DNA from: Dyadobacter luteus
Lineage (GTDB): Bacteria > Bacteroidota > Bacteroidia > Cytophagales > Spirosomataceae
Assembly (NCBI RefSeq): GCF_003383615.1
Contig: NZ_QNUL01000006.1
Span: 1-64,000, forward strand
Length of the DNA: 64,000 nucleotides
Direction: 5' to 3'
Positions 1 through 6,963 of the stretch are shown here, piece by piece (within the stretch, counting starts at the first letter, position 1; every line of letters starts with the position of its first letter). The notes under the pieces are model-generated. The model was not told the origin of the DNA. It did not search any database and was given only the letters and a program-made list of their open reading frames with translations. The position numbers and the translations under genes are program-made.

Positions 1-26
1 TTTCTACTACCGGCCGCCAGTTAATT

Positions 27-80
27 AGGTGGTCAATTTGCCACGGAATCAGGTGGTCAACTTCTCCGAAATACCCAGTA
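27..80. mobile_element. Probable end fragment of an IS21-family element
   Basis: Two copies of AGGTGGTCAA (27-36 and 51-60), 24 bp apart, are each followed by a CCGAAAT/CGGAAT-like stretch. IS21-family ends carry short multiply repeated terminal sequences of this kind, and GGTGGTCA-type repeats are familiar at ends of such elements in Bacteroidota. No istA or istB gene lies inside the window, so this is either a solo end or the edge of an element lying to the left. The assignment rests on motif memory alone. Confidence 0.4.
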
Positions 81-119
81 TAGGAAGCAGCTACTTTTGG
101 AATAGCGGCTGCGCGACGG

Positions 120-1022
120 TTATTCTCCAAATTTTTGCTTGAATGCCGTACTTTTCTCTCTGATGATTTCGTAAAACTTGGTAACCGCGTTTTTCCTGTA
201 CACATGAGCAGGAAAAGTAATTGTGGCTTCGCGGTTTGCATTTGTGTTGTCCAGAGCAACAGCTTTCAATTCTGTGAAGTCGAATAGCGAACTATTCATC
301 AGAATTGTATTCCACTGTTTTGTGTTGGTCAGCTCCAGCAGGCTGTGAATATCATTGACCTCCATCTTAATTTTTAGCTGCACATCACTTTTTATGAGCA
401 TATCATCCAGTGAATTACGAATGCTGTACCCTTGTGAAGGCAGCACGAGTGGTAACGATGCTACTTTTTGCAGCGACACTTTTTTCAGGTTTGCCCATGG
501 ATGTGACTCGTGGACAATCAGAGAAAGGGTAGAGGTGAATAGTTTAAAAATTTCAAGCTGGTTGTCCTGATAAGACGATGGCAGAAAAGACAACATACAA
601 TCGATTTCGTAATGATGTATCTTTTGCAGCAAATCGGCAGTAGAGCCGTATACAATTTCCAGCTGGAGGTCGGGGAATTCCTGATTAAACTGTGCCAGTG
701 ACTGAATCAGTAACTCTGTTAATCCGTAAGTCGATCCTATAGCGAGCTTCCCCGTTTTCAGATTGTTCAAATCCAGTAGAACCTGTTTTCCCTGCTCTGC
801 CTGGAGGAGCGTTTTTCTGGCATATTGCAACATTATTGCCCCTGCTTCCGTCAATTTTACTTTTTTACCGATGCGATCAAACAGCAGCACACTAAGCGAG
901 TTCTCAAGTTCTTTAATCTGATGAGAAAGTGTACTTTGTGTAATGAATAATTCATCTGCAGCCTGAGTGAAATTGAGAAGTTCGGCAGCGCGGACGAAAT
1001 ACTTTAATTGACGAAGTTCCAT
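120..1022 (-). CDS. LysR-family transcriptional regulator
   Basis: A 300-residue LysR-type regulator. The N-terminal winged helix-turn-helix (about residues 1-60) includes the typical AADELFITQSTLSHQIKELE stretch. A periplasmic-binding-like effector domain follows (about 90-295). It is read divergently from a hypothetical gene and dps, with 126 bp between, and a good T-N11-A box lies in that gap. The neighbouring dps might suggest OxyR, but the protein has a single cysteine (near residue 142), so it lacks the OxyR redox pair. The inducer is unknown. It probably controls itself and the divergent pair. Confidence 0.9.
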   Translation of the reverse strand: MELRQLKYFVRAAELLNFTQAADELFITQSTLSHQIKELENSLSVLLFDRIGKKVKLTEAGAIMLQYARKTLLQAEQGKQVLLDLNNLKTGKLAIGSTYGLTELLIQSLAQFNQEFPDLQLEIVYGSTADLLQKIHHYEIDCMLSFLPSSYQDNQLEIFKLFTSTLSLIVHESHPWANLKKVSLQKVASLPLVLPSQGYSIRNSLDDMLIKSDVQLKIKMEVNDIHSLLELTNTKQWNTILMNSSLFDFTELKAVALDNTNANREATITFPAHVYRKNAVTKFYEIIREKSTAFKQKFGE

Positions 1023-1055
1023 GATTTTTCCAGTTTGTATAAAGGTAGCTCGTTA

Positions 1056-1070
1056 ATCGAAATTATCGAT
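1056..1070. promoter_or_regulatory. Candidate LysR-type operator (T-N11-A box)
   Basis: The 15-bp sequence ATCGAAATTATCGAT has perfect 5-bp arms (ATCGA and TCGAT) around AATTA and fits T-N11-A. It lies 34 bp upstream of the lysR start and 79 bp upstream of the divergent gene, the usual place for an autoregulatory LysR site. No binding evidence is available. Confidence 0.5.
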
Positions 1071-1148
1071 CGATATAATCTAAATGTTTCATTTCTACGA
1101 TTGAATAATTGTTCTCACCTTTGACCTATCACTCACAAGAAAGAAAAT

Positions 1149-1706
1149 ATGGAAATCATACAAACATCTGAAAATACATTATCGGCATCTGTTGTTTCTG
1201 CAGTAATTAATGCTCCTATTGAAAAAATAAATATTGCTGATTGGTTGCTGAATCTGCCGGACGCGGAATACCAGCGTTGTTCTGTGAACCATATCGCTGC
1301 GGGCAATACGGTGAATTCTGAAGGACAACCAATGTCCATCAATGTAGAATATGTGGGAACGGCGCTGGTTATCCAGCATTATGTAGCGACTGAATATCGT
1401 CCGGATTATTGCAGGATGTTGTCGGTGTCGGATACAATTACTGCTGGCGGGCGCTCCAAAGTACAGGTATTGTGGGAGTTGAAAGCCGAGAAAATTGATG
1501 AAAATACATCCAGGTATACCAATAGCATACATGCCACAGCAACTCCCGAATTCCTGGAGTTTATCAGTGAACACGGAATTTCATTAGCGGAAGCTGCCAA
1601 AGCCCGTCAGGAAGCTTCGGACGCACACAACCATGAAGAAACGCCGTTATTTGCAAAGAGCATTGAAAATAAATCTTTACACGGAAAATATAATTTGCCA
1701 TTTTAA
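1149..1706 (+). CDS. Conserved hypothetical protein, possibly SRPBCC-like
   Basis: A 185-residue soluble protein with no signal peptide or membrane segment. The middle (about residues 25-140) alternates short strands and ends in a helix-rich tail, which recalls START/SRPBCC lipid- or ligand-binding folds, but no diagnostic motif is visible and the family is not recognised. The C-terminus is rich in His and Glu (DAHNHEET). It is the first gene rightward of the LysR regulator, and dps begins only 11 bp after its stop, so the two are probably co-transcribed. Confidence 0.7.
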   Translation: MEIIQTSENTLSASVVSAVINAPIEKINIADWLLNLPDAEYQRCSVNHIAAGNTVNSEGQPMSINVEYVGTALVIQHYVATEYRPDYCRMLSVSDTITAGGRSKVQVLWELKAEKIDENTSRYTNSIHATATPEFLEFISEHGISLAEAAKARQEASDAHNHEETPLFAKSIENKSLHGKYNLPF

Positions 1707-1717
1707 ACCATATCGTC

Positions 1718-2191
1718 ATGCAACCTAATATTGGAATTACTGAAGAAAACAGATCAGCTGTAGCTAACGAACTCAATAAAATTTTGGCTGATGAGTTTGT
1801 GCTTTACACAAAAACAAAAAATGCGCACTGGAATATTGAAGGGCCTGATTTTCATACCATTCATATTTTCTTTGAATCGCAATTCGAACAATTGGACGAC
1901 ATCGTCGATAGTGTAGCAGAGCGTATCCGTTCTTTAGGACATTACACTCCGGCCACGCTTCAATTATTCCTGCAACTTACACATTTGACGGAAGCATCAA
2001 GGAGCAACAATTCCAGCACAGCTTTGATCAGGGAATTGCTGGCAGACCATGAGAGTATTATCATTCATTTGAGGGAAAATATCAACCGTTTCGCAAATGA
2101 GTATCATGATGCGGGAACGAGCGATTTCATTACCGGACTAATGGAAACACACGAGAAAATGGCCTGGTTTCTGCGGTCTCATCTCAAATAA
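1718..2191 (+). CDS. dps: Dps-family ferritin-like DNA-protection protein
   Basis: At 157 residues it is of normal length for Dps/miniferritin, which forms 12-mers that oxidise and store iron and protect DNA under stress. The inter-subunit ferroxidase ligands are visible: His in KNAHWNIEG, His in PDFHTIH, and the Asp/Glu pair in EQLDDIVDSVAERIRSLG. No long basic N-terminal tail is present, so DNA binding may be weak. It sits 11 bp behind a hypothetical gene and divergent from a LysR regulator, and is followed by a hairpin terminator. Confidence 0.92.
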   Translation: MQPNIGITEENRSAVANELNKILADEFVLYTKTKNAHWNIEGPDFHTIHIFFESQFEQLDDIVDSVAERIRSLGHYTPATLQLFLQLTHLTEASRSNNSSTALIRELLADHESIIIHLRENINRFANEYHDAGTSDFITGLMETHEKMAWFLRSHLK

Positions 2192-2212
2192 GACGTAGCC
2201 GTTTCAGAATGT

Positions 2213-2252
2213 AAAGGCAAGTAGGAGGCATGGGTGCTTGTTACTTGCCTTT
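2213..2252 (+). terminator. Hairpin terminator after dps
   Basis: AAAGGCAAGTA (2213-2223) pairs with TACTTGCCTTT (2242-2252), followed by a T-rich run. It lies 22 bp after the dps stop codon. Confidence 0.7.
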
Positions 2253-2302
2253 CTGTTTTACGGAATAAGGCTTACCGACTTTCGAAGGCTCTTTGCAGAT
2301 TG

Positions 2303-2632
2303 CTAATTCCATAATGTACCATCCAGCCCCAGAACAATACCCATCCAAATGCCGACCAGGTAAATGAGTAAGCTCAGCGCATAACCAGCAACTGATGCTA
2401 AGCCTCCTTTGTGACGAAGTAATCTCAATAAATGGAAGCATATACCACCGGCCGAACCCGCTATTGGTACGATTAATAAGGGTTTCACAATCCAGTATTC
2501 CGGCCACTCGGGCCTGGGGTTGTGAACCTGGAGCAGGAATGTAACAATAACGGTTAAACCAATGACCGCCCCGATGACGACGCTTCTAATCAACGGTGTT
2601 GGTAATGTTGTAAGCTGATTTTTTTGTGTCAT
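2303..2632 (-). CDS. Small integral membrane protein, unknown function
   Basis: A 109-residue protein with three likely membrane spans, at about residues 15-35, 47-70 and 80-103, and a short polar N-terminus (MTQKNQLTTLP). The family is not recognised. It starts with ATG and stands alone between the dps terminator and the broken SRPBCC gene. An overlapping 88-residue frame on the same strand has worse composition and was not chosen. Confidence 0.6.
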   Translation of the reverse strand: MTQKNQLTTLPTPLIRSVVIGAVIGLTVIVTFLLQVHNPRPEWPEYWIVKPLLIVPIAGSAGGICFHLLRLLRHKGGLASVAGYALSLLIYLVGIWMGIVLGLDGTLWN

Positions 2633-2749
2633 GACAAATTCAGTTGATGTGAGAAATTAGAATATAAAGTACTTTGTGTTGCAAAGTAAAAGATAAATCT
2701 GATACAATTTTATATGTCACAAAAAAATTATGAATCGTAAGCCTGAATA

Positions 2750-3178
2750 TCAAAAGACTCTTTCCTGATAAGGTAATCCCTTTTGATTTTCGCAGTAAAT
2801 TTTGAGGCTGAAAAGAAACATGGCCCAGTTGTAGGCACACCAGCGGTAGAAGTCGGTGCGCTGGCGCCAGTTAAAATGCCGGAGTGCGATGGTGGTGATG
2901 CCTTCTTTTTCGGATAATTCGAAGGAAATGCCCGTGCCGACCCATTCCGGATCGGACGCAAGGCATTCCCATACTATCTTTTTGTTCTCCTGCAGTTCAA
3001 TAATCTTCATGGTTGTCAGCTCTTCTTCATCAAAATCAAATTCATTGACGAAACCAATCTACGCTCTCACTTTCAACTTTTTCGTCCATACTTCACCGAG
3101 TCCTTCCTGTGTAGTAAGTGCCCGATAAACTGCCTCCGCAGGTACTTTGATATAATTGATTTGTTCGATACTTTCCAT
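2750..3178 (-). pseudogene. AHSA1/SRPBCC protein gene broken by an in-frame TAG
   Basis: From ATG at 3178 the frame reads MESIEQINYIKVPAEAVYRA and onward to LKVRA, then hits TAG at 3061-3059 (codon 40). It continues in the same frame with IGFVNEFDFDEEELTTMKI and runs to a TGA at 2750. Both halves belong to one AHSA1-type (activator of HSP90 ATPase-like) START-fold protein, expected at about 142 residues. The downstream part could in principle start at the internal ATG at 3010 (86 residues), but it would lack the first strands and helix. A single substitution explains the break. A sequencing error or read-through cannot be excluded. Confidence 0.75.
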
Positions 3179-3221
3179 GAGATGATAAATTTGGCTGAGA
3201 TAGATCAGCGGTGTTATAAAT

Positions 3222-3788
3222 TTAAACCCTCAGAGACCCACGAAAACCGCGTGCCGCATAATAAGAATCGGCTCCGTTGTGGTATATGAAAACTCTGTTG
3301 AAACGACGATCTCCGAAAATAGCGCCACCGAGTTTTCTTACATCTGCTGTTGTTTTTAACCAACTGGATGTTTTTAAGTCAAAACTTCCTAGTTGTTGCA
3401 GGATCTTGTATTCTTCTTCGTCCAGCATTTCAATTCCCAGCTCTTCCGCCATATCCATCGCGCTGTTTACAGGTTTATTGGCTTTTCGCGCATCCAGCGC
3501 CTGGCGATCGTAGCAGAGGCTTCTGCGTTCCTTTGGTGTCTCCGGCGAACAGTCAAAGAAAATAAATTCTCCTGTTTTACTATCAGAGTCTACTACATCG
3601 GGCTCTCCTCCGGTAACCTCCATTTCACTCAGCGACCAGAGTTTGGCGGGACTGGCTTCCAGCCGTTCCATAACTTTGCTCCATTGGATATCCTTATGTC
3701 GATTTATATTTTTTTCAAAGCGTGCTTTCAAGGTTTGAAGCAGCTCTTCCTTTACGTCAGCGGGTAATTCCTTTTTATTTTTGCTCAT
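3222..3788 (-). CDS. DUF4256 family protein
   Basis: A 188-residue soluble protein that matches what I know of DUF4256: a Lys/Glu-rich start, the WSLSEMEVTGGEPDVV segment, then FFDCSPETPKERRSLCYDR, ending with a Gly/Arg-rich FRGSLRV tail. The function of the family is unknown. No signal peptide or membrane span is seen. It lies 43 bp after the start of the broken SRPBCC gene on the same strand, so it would be upstream in any shared transcript. Confidence 0.8.
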   Translation of the reverse strand: MSKNKKELPADVKEELLQTLKARFEKNINRHKDIQWSKVMERLEASPAKLWSLSEMEVTGGEPDVVDSDSKTGEFIFFDCSPETPKERRSLCYDRQALDARKANKPVNSAMDMAEELGIEMLDEEEYKILQQLGSFDLKTSSWLKTTADVRKLGGAIFGDRRFNRVFIYHNGADSYYAARGFRGSLRV

Positions 3789-3911
3789 GATCTGCTGTGA
3801 TATTGAATGTGTGGTAGGTTTTGCGTTGTGTATATCTGTCTTATAAAGTATCTAAAAATGGCATACTTACTGTAATGGACATTATCACGAATAGAATTGT
3901 ATGACTGCTTT

Positions 3912-3940
3912 TGCTATCGGCCGTCAGCTATCAGCTATCG
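3912..3940. repeat. Degenerate gctatcggc/gtcagctatc intergenic array
   Basis: The 269-bp gap 3789-4057 holds no gene. It contains a short array of overlapping units of the type GCTATCGGCCGTCAGCTATC, related to arrays at 12131-12283 and 13525-13560. Confidence 0.5.
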
Positions 3941-4057
3941 AACTGATGCGGGAAACGACTTTTTCAGCCGATTGCCAACCGCCGATTGCTGAAGGCAAAA
4001 TGCGCCTACAAATTTATTCGTGATAATGTTTAATGGACATGGAAGCTTTGACGTGTA

Positions 4058-4441
4058 TTAAATCAGCGTACCGGTTACCTTTCTGTCAGTAGGGCGGAAG
4101 TACCACGACAAAGCCGTCAGAACCAACAGCAACACAGGTCCGAAGAAATCCGCTGCTCCATCGCCAATTGCAAGGTGTGAGAAAACTGCACCCGACATGG
4201 CAAAGAAAAAACCGGCATAGGTCCACTCTTTTAGCAAAGGAAATTTCGGTACCAGAATAGCGATTACGCCCAGGATTTTCCAGACACCTAGTATAGTCAA
4301 AAAGTAATCGGGATAGCCCAGGTGATGCATCATGGTCACTTCTTCTTCCATGTGAATCAGTTGTACTACGCCGGTAGACAACATACCAAGAGCCAGCCAT
4401 ACCGTGGAGACCCAGTAAATGATTTTGTTACGCTTTGTCAT
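4058..4441 (-). CDS. DoxX-like membrane protein
   Basis: A 127-residue protein with four predicted transmembrane helices, resembling the DoxX-like family (PF13564 type). Characteristic parts are the N-terminal span with LSTGVVQLIH, HHLGYPDYFLTILGVWKILG, and a C-terminal span ahead of a charged tail. Homologues often travel with ArsR regulators and AHSA1 proteins. Here it is the third gene of such a set, starting 7 bp after the AHSA1 stop. The biochemical role of these proteins is not settled. Confidence 0.82.
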   Translation of the reverse strand: MTKRNKIIYWVSTVWLALGMLSTGVVQLIHMEEEVTMMHHLGYPDYFLTILGVWKILGVIAILVPKFPLLKEWTYAGFFFAMSGAVFSHLAIGDGAADFFGPVLLLVLTALSWYFRPTDRKVTGTLI

Positions 4442-4448
4442 GAGGTTG

Positions 4449-4916
4449 TTATTTGAGTTTACTTACGATATCCTGTAGTCGGTTGTGCGCCATATTCAGT
4501 CCGGCTGCAAATGGCATTTGCAGCATCTGGTCGCGGAGAGCGATGGAACGGTACACAATATGCATGGTGAGTTTACTGGTCTCATCTGTGATTTTCTCAA
4601 ATTCGAAAAATTCCAGCTGGACGTCAAAAGGCGTATTTTCCATTTCGAATGTCCGCGTAATTTTCTCATTCAGGACAAATTCGTGGAATACACCGTTGGC
4701 CCGAAACATGACGTTTCCCTGCGGATCGGCGGTTTCAAATTGCCAGCTGCCATGCTTTTTAGCTTCCCATTTCAGGATACGGTTTCCCATCCATTGCGTT
4801 ACGAGTTCCGGTTTAGTATGTGCTTTGAAAAGCAGTTCTACTGGTAAGTCAAATACCCGGGTTATGGTTAATTCCTGTTTGCCGTCTTCGGCACTGATCT
4901 GCGTTTTCAGTTTCAT
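4449..4916 (-). CDS. AHSA1/SRPBCC domain protein
   Basis: A 155-residue START-fold protein of the AHSA1 type. It shows the family pattern [20 protein letters not shown], then VTQWMGN and a C-terminal long helix with [13 protein letters not shown]. Such proteins bind hydrophobic ligands or act as small stress proteins, and no enzymatic residue set is evident. Its ATG overlaps the end of the upstream arsR gene by 4 bp, and the DoxX-like gene follows 7 bp later, so the three form one operon. It is a distant paralogue of the broken gene at 2750-3178. Confidence 0.87.
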   Translation of the reverse strand: MKLKTQISAEDGKQELTITRVFDLPVELLFKAHTKPELVTQWMGNRILKWEAKKHGSWQFETADPQGNVMFRANGVFHEFVLNEKITRTFEMENTPFDVQLEFFEFEKITDETSKLTMHIVYRSIALRDQMLQMPFAAGLNMAHNRLQDIVSKLK

Positions 4917-5266
4917 ATAGCCCCGTTTTTATCCTTATAATTTTTCATAATAGATTCCAGCTTGTCGAAACGCTCTTCCCACATGCGCTGGAAAGGCTCT
5001 ATAAATTCAGCTACCTCTTTCATTTTGTCAGGGTTGAAGTGATAGTAAATTTCTCTTCCGTTCTGCTGAGGAGTGAGCAGTTCGCATGCAGTCAGTATTT
5101 GTAAATGCTTGGAAACGGTTGGTCGCGCCGTATCGAAATTGGCGGCGATAGCACCGGCAGTCATCGCCTGCGAGGCGACGAGCATCAGAATGGCTCTTCT
5201 GGTGGGATCGGCTATGGCCTGGAAAACGTCTCTTCGTAAATTCATTGTGTAGTCATTTGGCTTCAA
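4913..5266 (-). CDS. ArsR-family winged-helix regulator
   Basis: At 117 residues this is a typical ArsR/SmtB-like repressor. The winged helix is clear: [19 protein letters not shown], recognition helix [17 protein letters not shown], then the wing with NGREIYYHF. It lacks the CxC metal site of ArsR proper, so it belongs with the non-metal group that controls AHSA1 genes. It is the first gene of the arsR-AHSA1-DoxX operon and overlaps the next gene by 4 bp, so autorepression is likely. TAGTTATTTGACTA just upstream could be the operator. Confidence 0.9.
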   Translation of the reverse strand: MKPNDYTMNLRRDVFQAIADPTRRAILMLVASQAMTAGAIAANFDTARPTVSKHLQILTACELLTPQQNGREIYYHFNPDKMKEVAEFIEPFQRMWEERFDKLESIMKNYKDKNGAI

Positions 5267-5361
5267 ATATAAATGTAGTTATTTGACTACGCAATGGTTT
5301 GGCTAAAAAAATATACCCCCGGTAGGTGAAGGTATATCCTTGTTGGTCAAATGCTATGAAC

Positions 5362-5964
5362 TTATATCTCAGACTCTTTCTTCAGAATGCCATTTGTAAC
5401 GCTGTCTTCAATCAGTTTTTCAGCATAAGCCCAAATCGTTTCCGAACCATTTTTAATTGCTTTTTTCTTCTCATAGACCTTTTCGTAGCCCACACCAAAT
5501 TCTTTCCAGGTACCACCCTGATTGGACGTATTCTGTAGCAACGGCTCCAGGCGATCCATAGATTTTGCAAATTTGGCCTCGTTGGTTTCTCCGGCTTCAA
5601 ACTCCTCCCAGATCGCGATCAACTCATCTGCTTGTTGGCGGGGCAGCATTCCAAAAATGCGCTCTGCTGCGAGCCTTTCTTCATCTGTATTAGTATGATT
5701 CTTTATAGCATCATAAATGAATGTATCTCCTGCGTCAATTTCTACGATGTCGTGTATCAGGACCATTTTGACCACTTTCAACACATCAACTTCCGCATTG
5801 GCATGTTGTGAAAGGATAATTGCCATTACTGCCAGGTGCCAGCTATGCTCCGCATCATTCTCATTTCTGTCGCTATTAAAAAGCTTCGTTTTTCGCTGAA
5901 TGTATTTCAGCTTATCAATTTCCTTGATGAATTCTATTTGTTGAAGTAGGTCAGTGGTTTGCAT
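5362..5964 (-). CDS. HD-domain hydrolase, YfbR-like
   Basis: About 200 residues from the chosen ATG (MQTTDLL). The frame is open for 19 more codons, but that extension runs into the upstream KilA-N gene and is not typical of the family. The HD signature is present: His in DAEHSWHLAV, HD in VLIHDIVEID, and a downstream Asp. This is the layout of HD hydrolases related to YfbR 5'-nucleotidases, which remove phosphate from (deoxy)nucleoside monophosphates. Substrate is inferred only from family. It follows the KilA-N gene on the same strand with a short gap. Confidence 0.85.
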   Translation of the reverse strand: MQTTDLLQQIEFIKEIDKLKYIQRKTKLFNSDRNENDAEHSWHLAVMAIILSQHANAEVDVLKVVKMVLIHDIVEIDAGDTFIYDAIKNHTNTDEERLAAERIFGMLPRQQADELIAIWEEFEAGETNEAKFAKSMDRLEPLLQNTSNQGGTWKEFGVGYEKVYEKKKAIKNGSETIWAYAEKLIEDSVTNGILKKESEI

Positions 5965-5989
5965 TGGGGGGATTGACAAGTGTCTTTTA

Positions 5990-6817
5990 TTAATCGTTTG
6001 ACAGAAGTTTATTGATTCCACGTTGATGACTTAGCAACGATTTCATTTGGATTATGGCTAATTGGTTAAGTTGTAGCAGACGGTGGGACTGTTCAAATTT
6101 CTGGTGAATTAGTAAAGCATTGGTACTTTCCATATTCGATAAAACTACAAGTTGTTCAATCGTTGCATAATCACGGATATTACCTTTTTTGTTAGTATTT
6201 TCCTTTTTCCATTGTTTTGCCGTCTTGCCAAATAAGGCCATATTTAAGACGTCAGCTTCGTCCGCATATATAAGTGTTGTATGCTTTTTTTCAAGTTCTG
6301 CAGGGATCAAGTTGTCTTTTATAGCATCAGTATGGATACGATAATTGATTTTAGAAAGTGTTCTTTGAAAATCCCAGTTGGTTTTTAATCTGTTACTTTC
6401 TTCTTCCTTTAGACGCTTAAATTCTTTGATAAGATAAACTTTAAACTCCGCGCTTATCCACATGCCAAACTCAAATGCTATGTCAACATGCGCGTAAGTA
6501 CCTCCGTAACGTCCCGCAGTTGCTTTCAAGCCAATCGCATTGGTTTTTTCAGTCCATTCCTTCACGCTGATTTTATAGTTATTCAGGCCAGCCTGACTTT
6601 TAATTATGGCGAATTCGCCATAATTAAAAGCAGGGTTGTTGACAGATTCCCATATACCCAGAAACTCAACTGTATTTCTGTTTCTTAACCAATCCGATAT
6701 AAAAAAGTCCCCATCCTTGGCTTGCAACATTTCAGTAAGGGATATGTGGTCGCCATTATCATTACTTAGGACTGTAATTATTGTCCCTTTTATCTCTATT
6801 TTTTTGCTCTTCGCCAT
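5990..6817 (-). CDS. KilA-N domain protein
   Basis: About 275 residues from ATG MAKSKK (nine more codons upstream are possible). The N-terminal KilA-N DNA-binding domain (about residues 10-125) includes FISDWLRNRNTVEFLGIWE, the FNYGEF stretch and GRYGGTYAHVDIAFEFGMWI. The C-terminal half is the part shared by Bacteroidota homologues (YADEADVLNMALFGKTAKQW and IRDYATIEQLVVLSNME). KilA-N proteins are common in phages and mobile islands, and this copy may be a relic of transfer. The gene contains a 34-bp perfect palindrome. Confidence 0.88.
   Translation of the reverse strand: MAKSKKIEIKGTIITVLSNDNGDHISLTEMLQAKDGDFFISDWLRNRNTVEFLGIWESVNNPAFNYGEFAIIKSQAGLNNYKISVKEWTEKTNAIGLKATAGRYGGTYAHVDIAFEFGMWISAEFKVYLIKEFKRLKEEESNRLKTNWDFQRTLSKINYRIHTDAIKDNLIPAELEKKHTTLIYADEADVLNMALFGKTAKQWKKENTNKKGNIRDYATIEQLVVLSNMESTNALLIHQKFEQSHRLLQLNQLAIIQMKSLLSHQRGINKLLSND
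6597..6630. repeat. 34-bp perfect palindrome inside the KilA-N gene
   Basis: The half-site CTTTTAATTATGGCGAA is followed directly by its exact reverse complement, with no spacer. As a result both strands encode the same peptide FNYGEFAIIKS across the centre. It lies in the DNA-binding-domain part of the KilA-N gene. Confidence 0.9.
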
Positions 6818-6963
6818 TATTACTTCTAGCTTGTTTATGATCATTTCATAATTTGAAGATTTACATAACGTGTGGTAGCATTGAAAACAATTCCTTTAAT
6901 GAAGCGCTCAAAACACTCTCTTTACAAAGAACATTTCAAGCGCCATTTTTAACTTAAACTGAA

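Noticed and set aside
120-1022. OxyR identity for the LysR regulator next to dps
   Set aside because: OxyR needs two reactive cysteines in the effector domain. This protein has only one cysteine in total.
2241-2507. 88-residue frame on the minus strand
   Set aside because: It overlaps the better supported three-helix membrane protein at 2303-2632 and starts in the dps terminator region.
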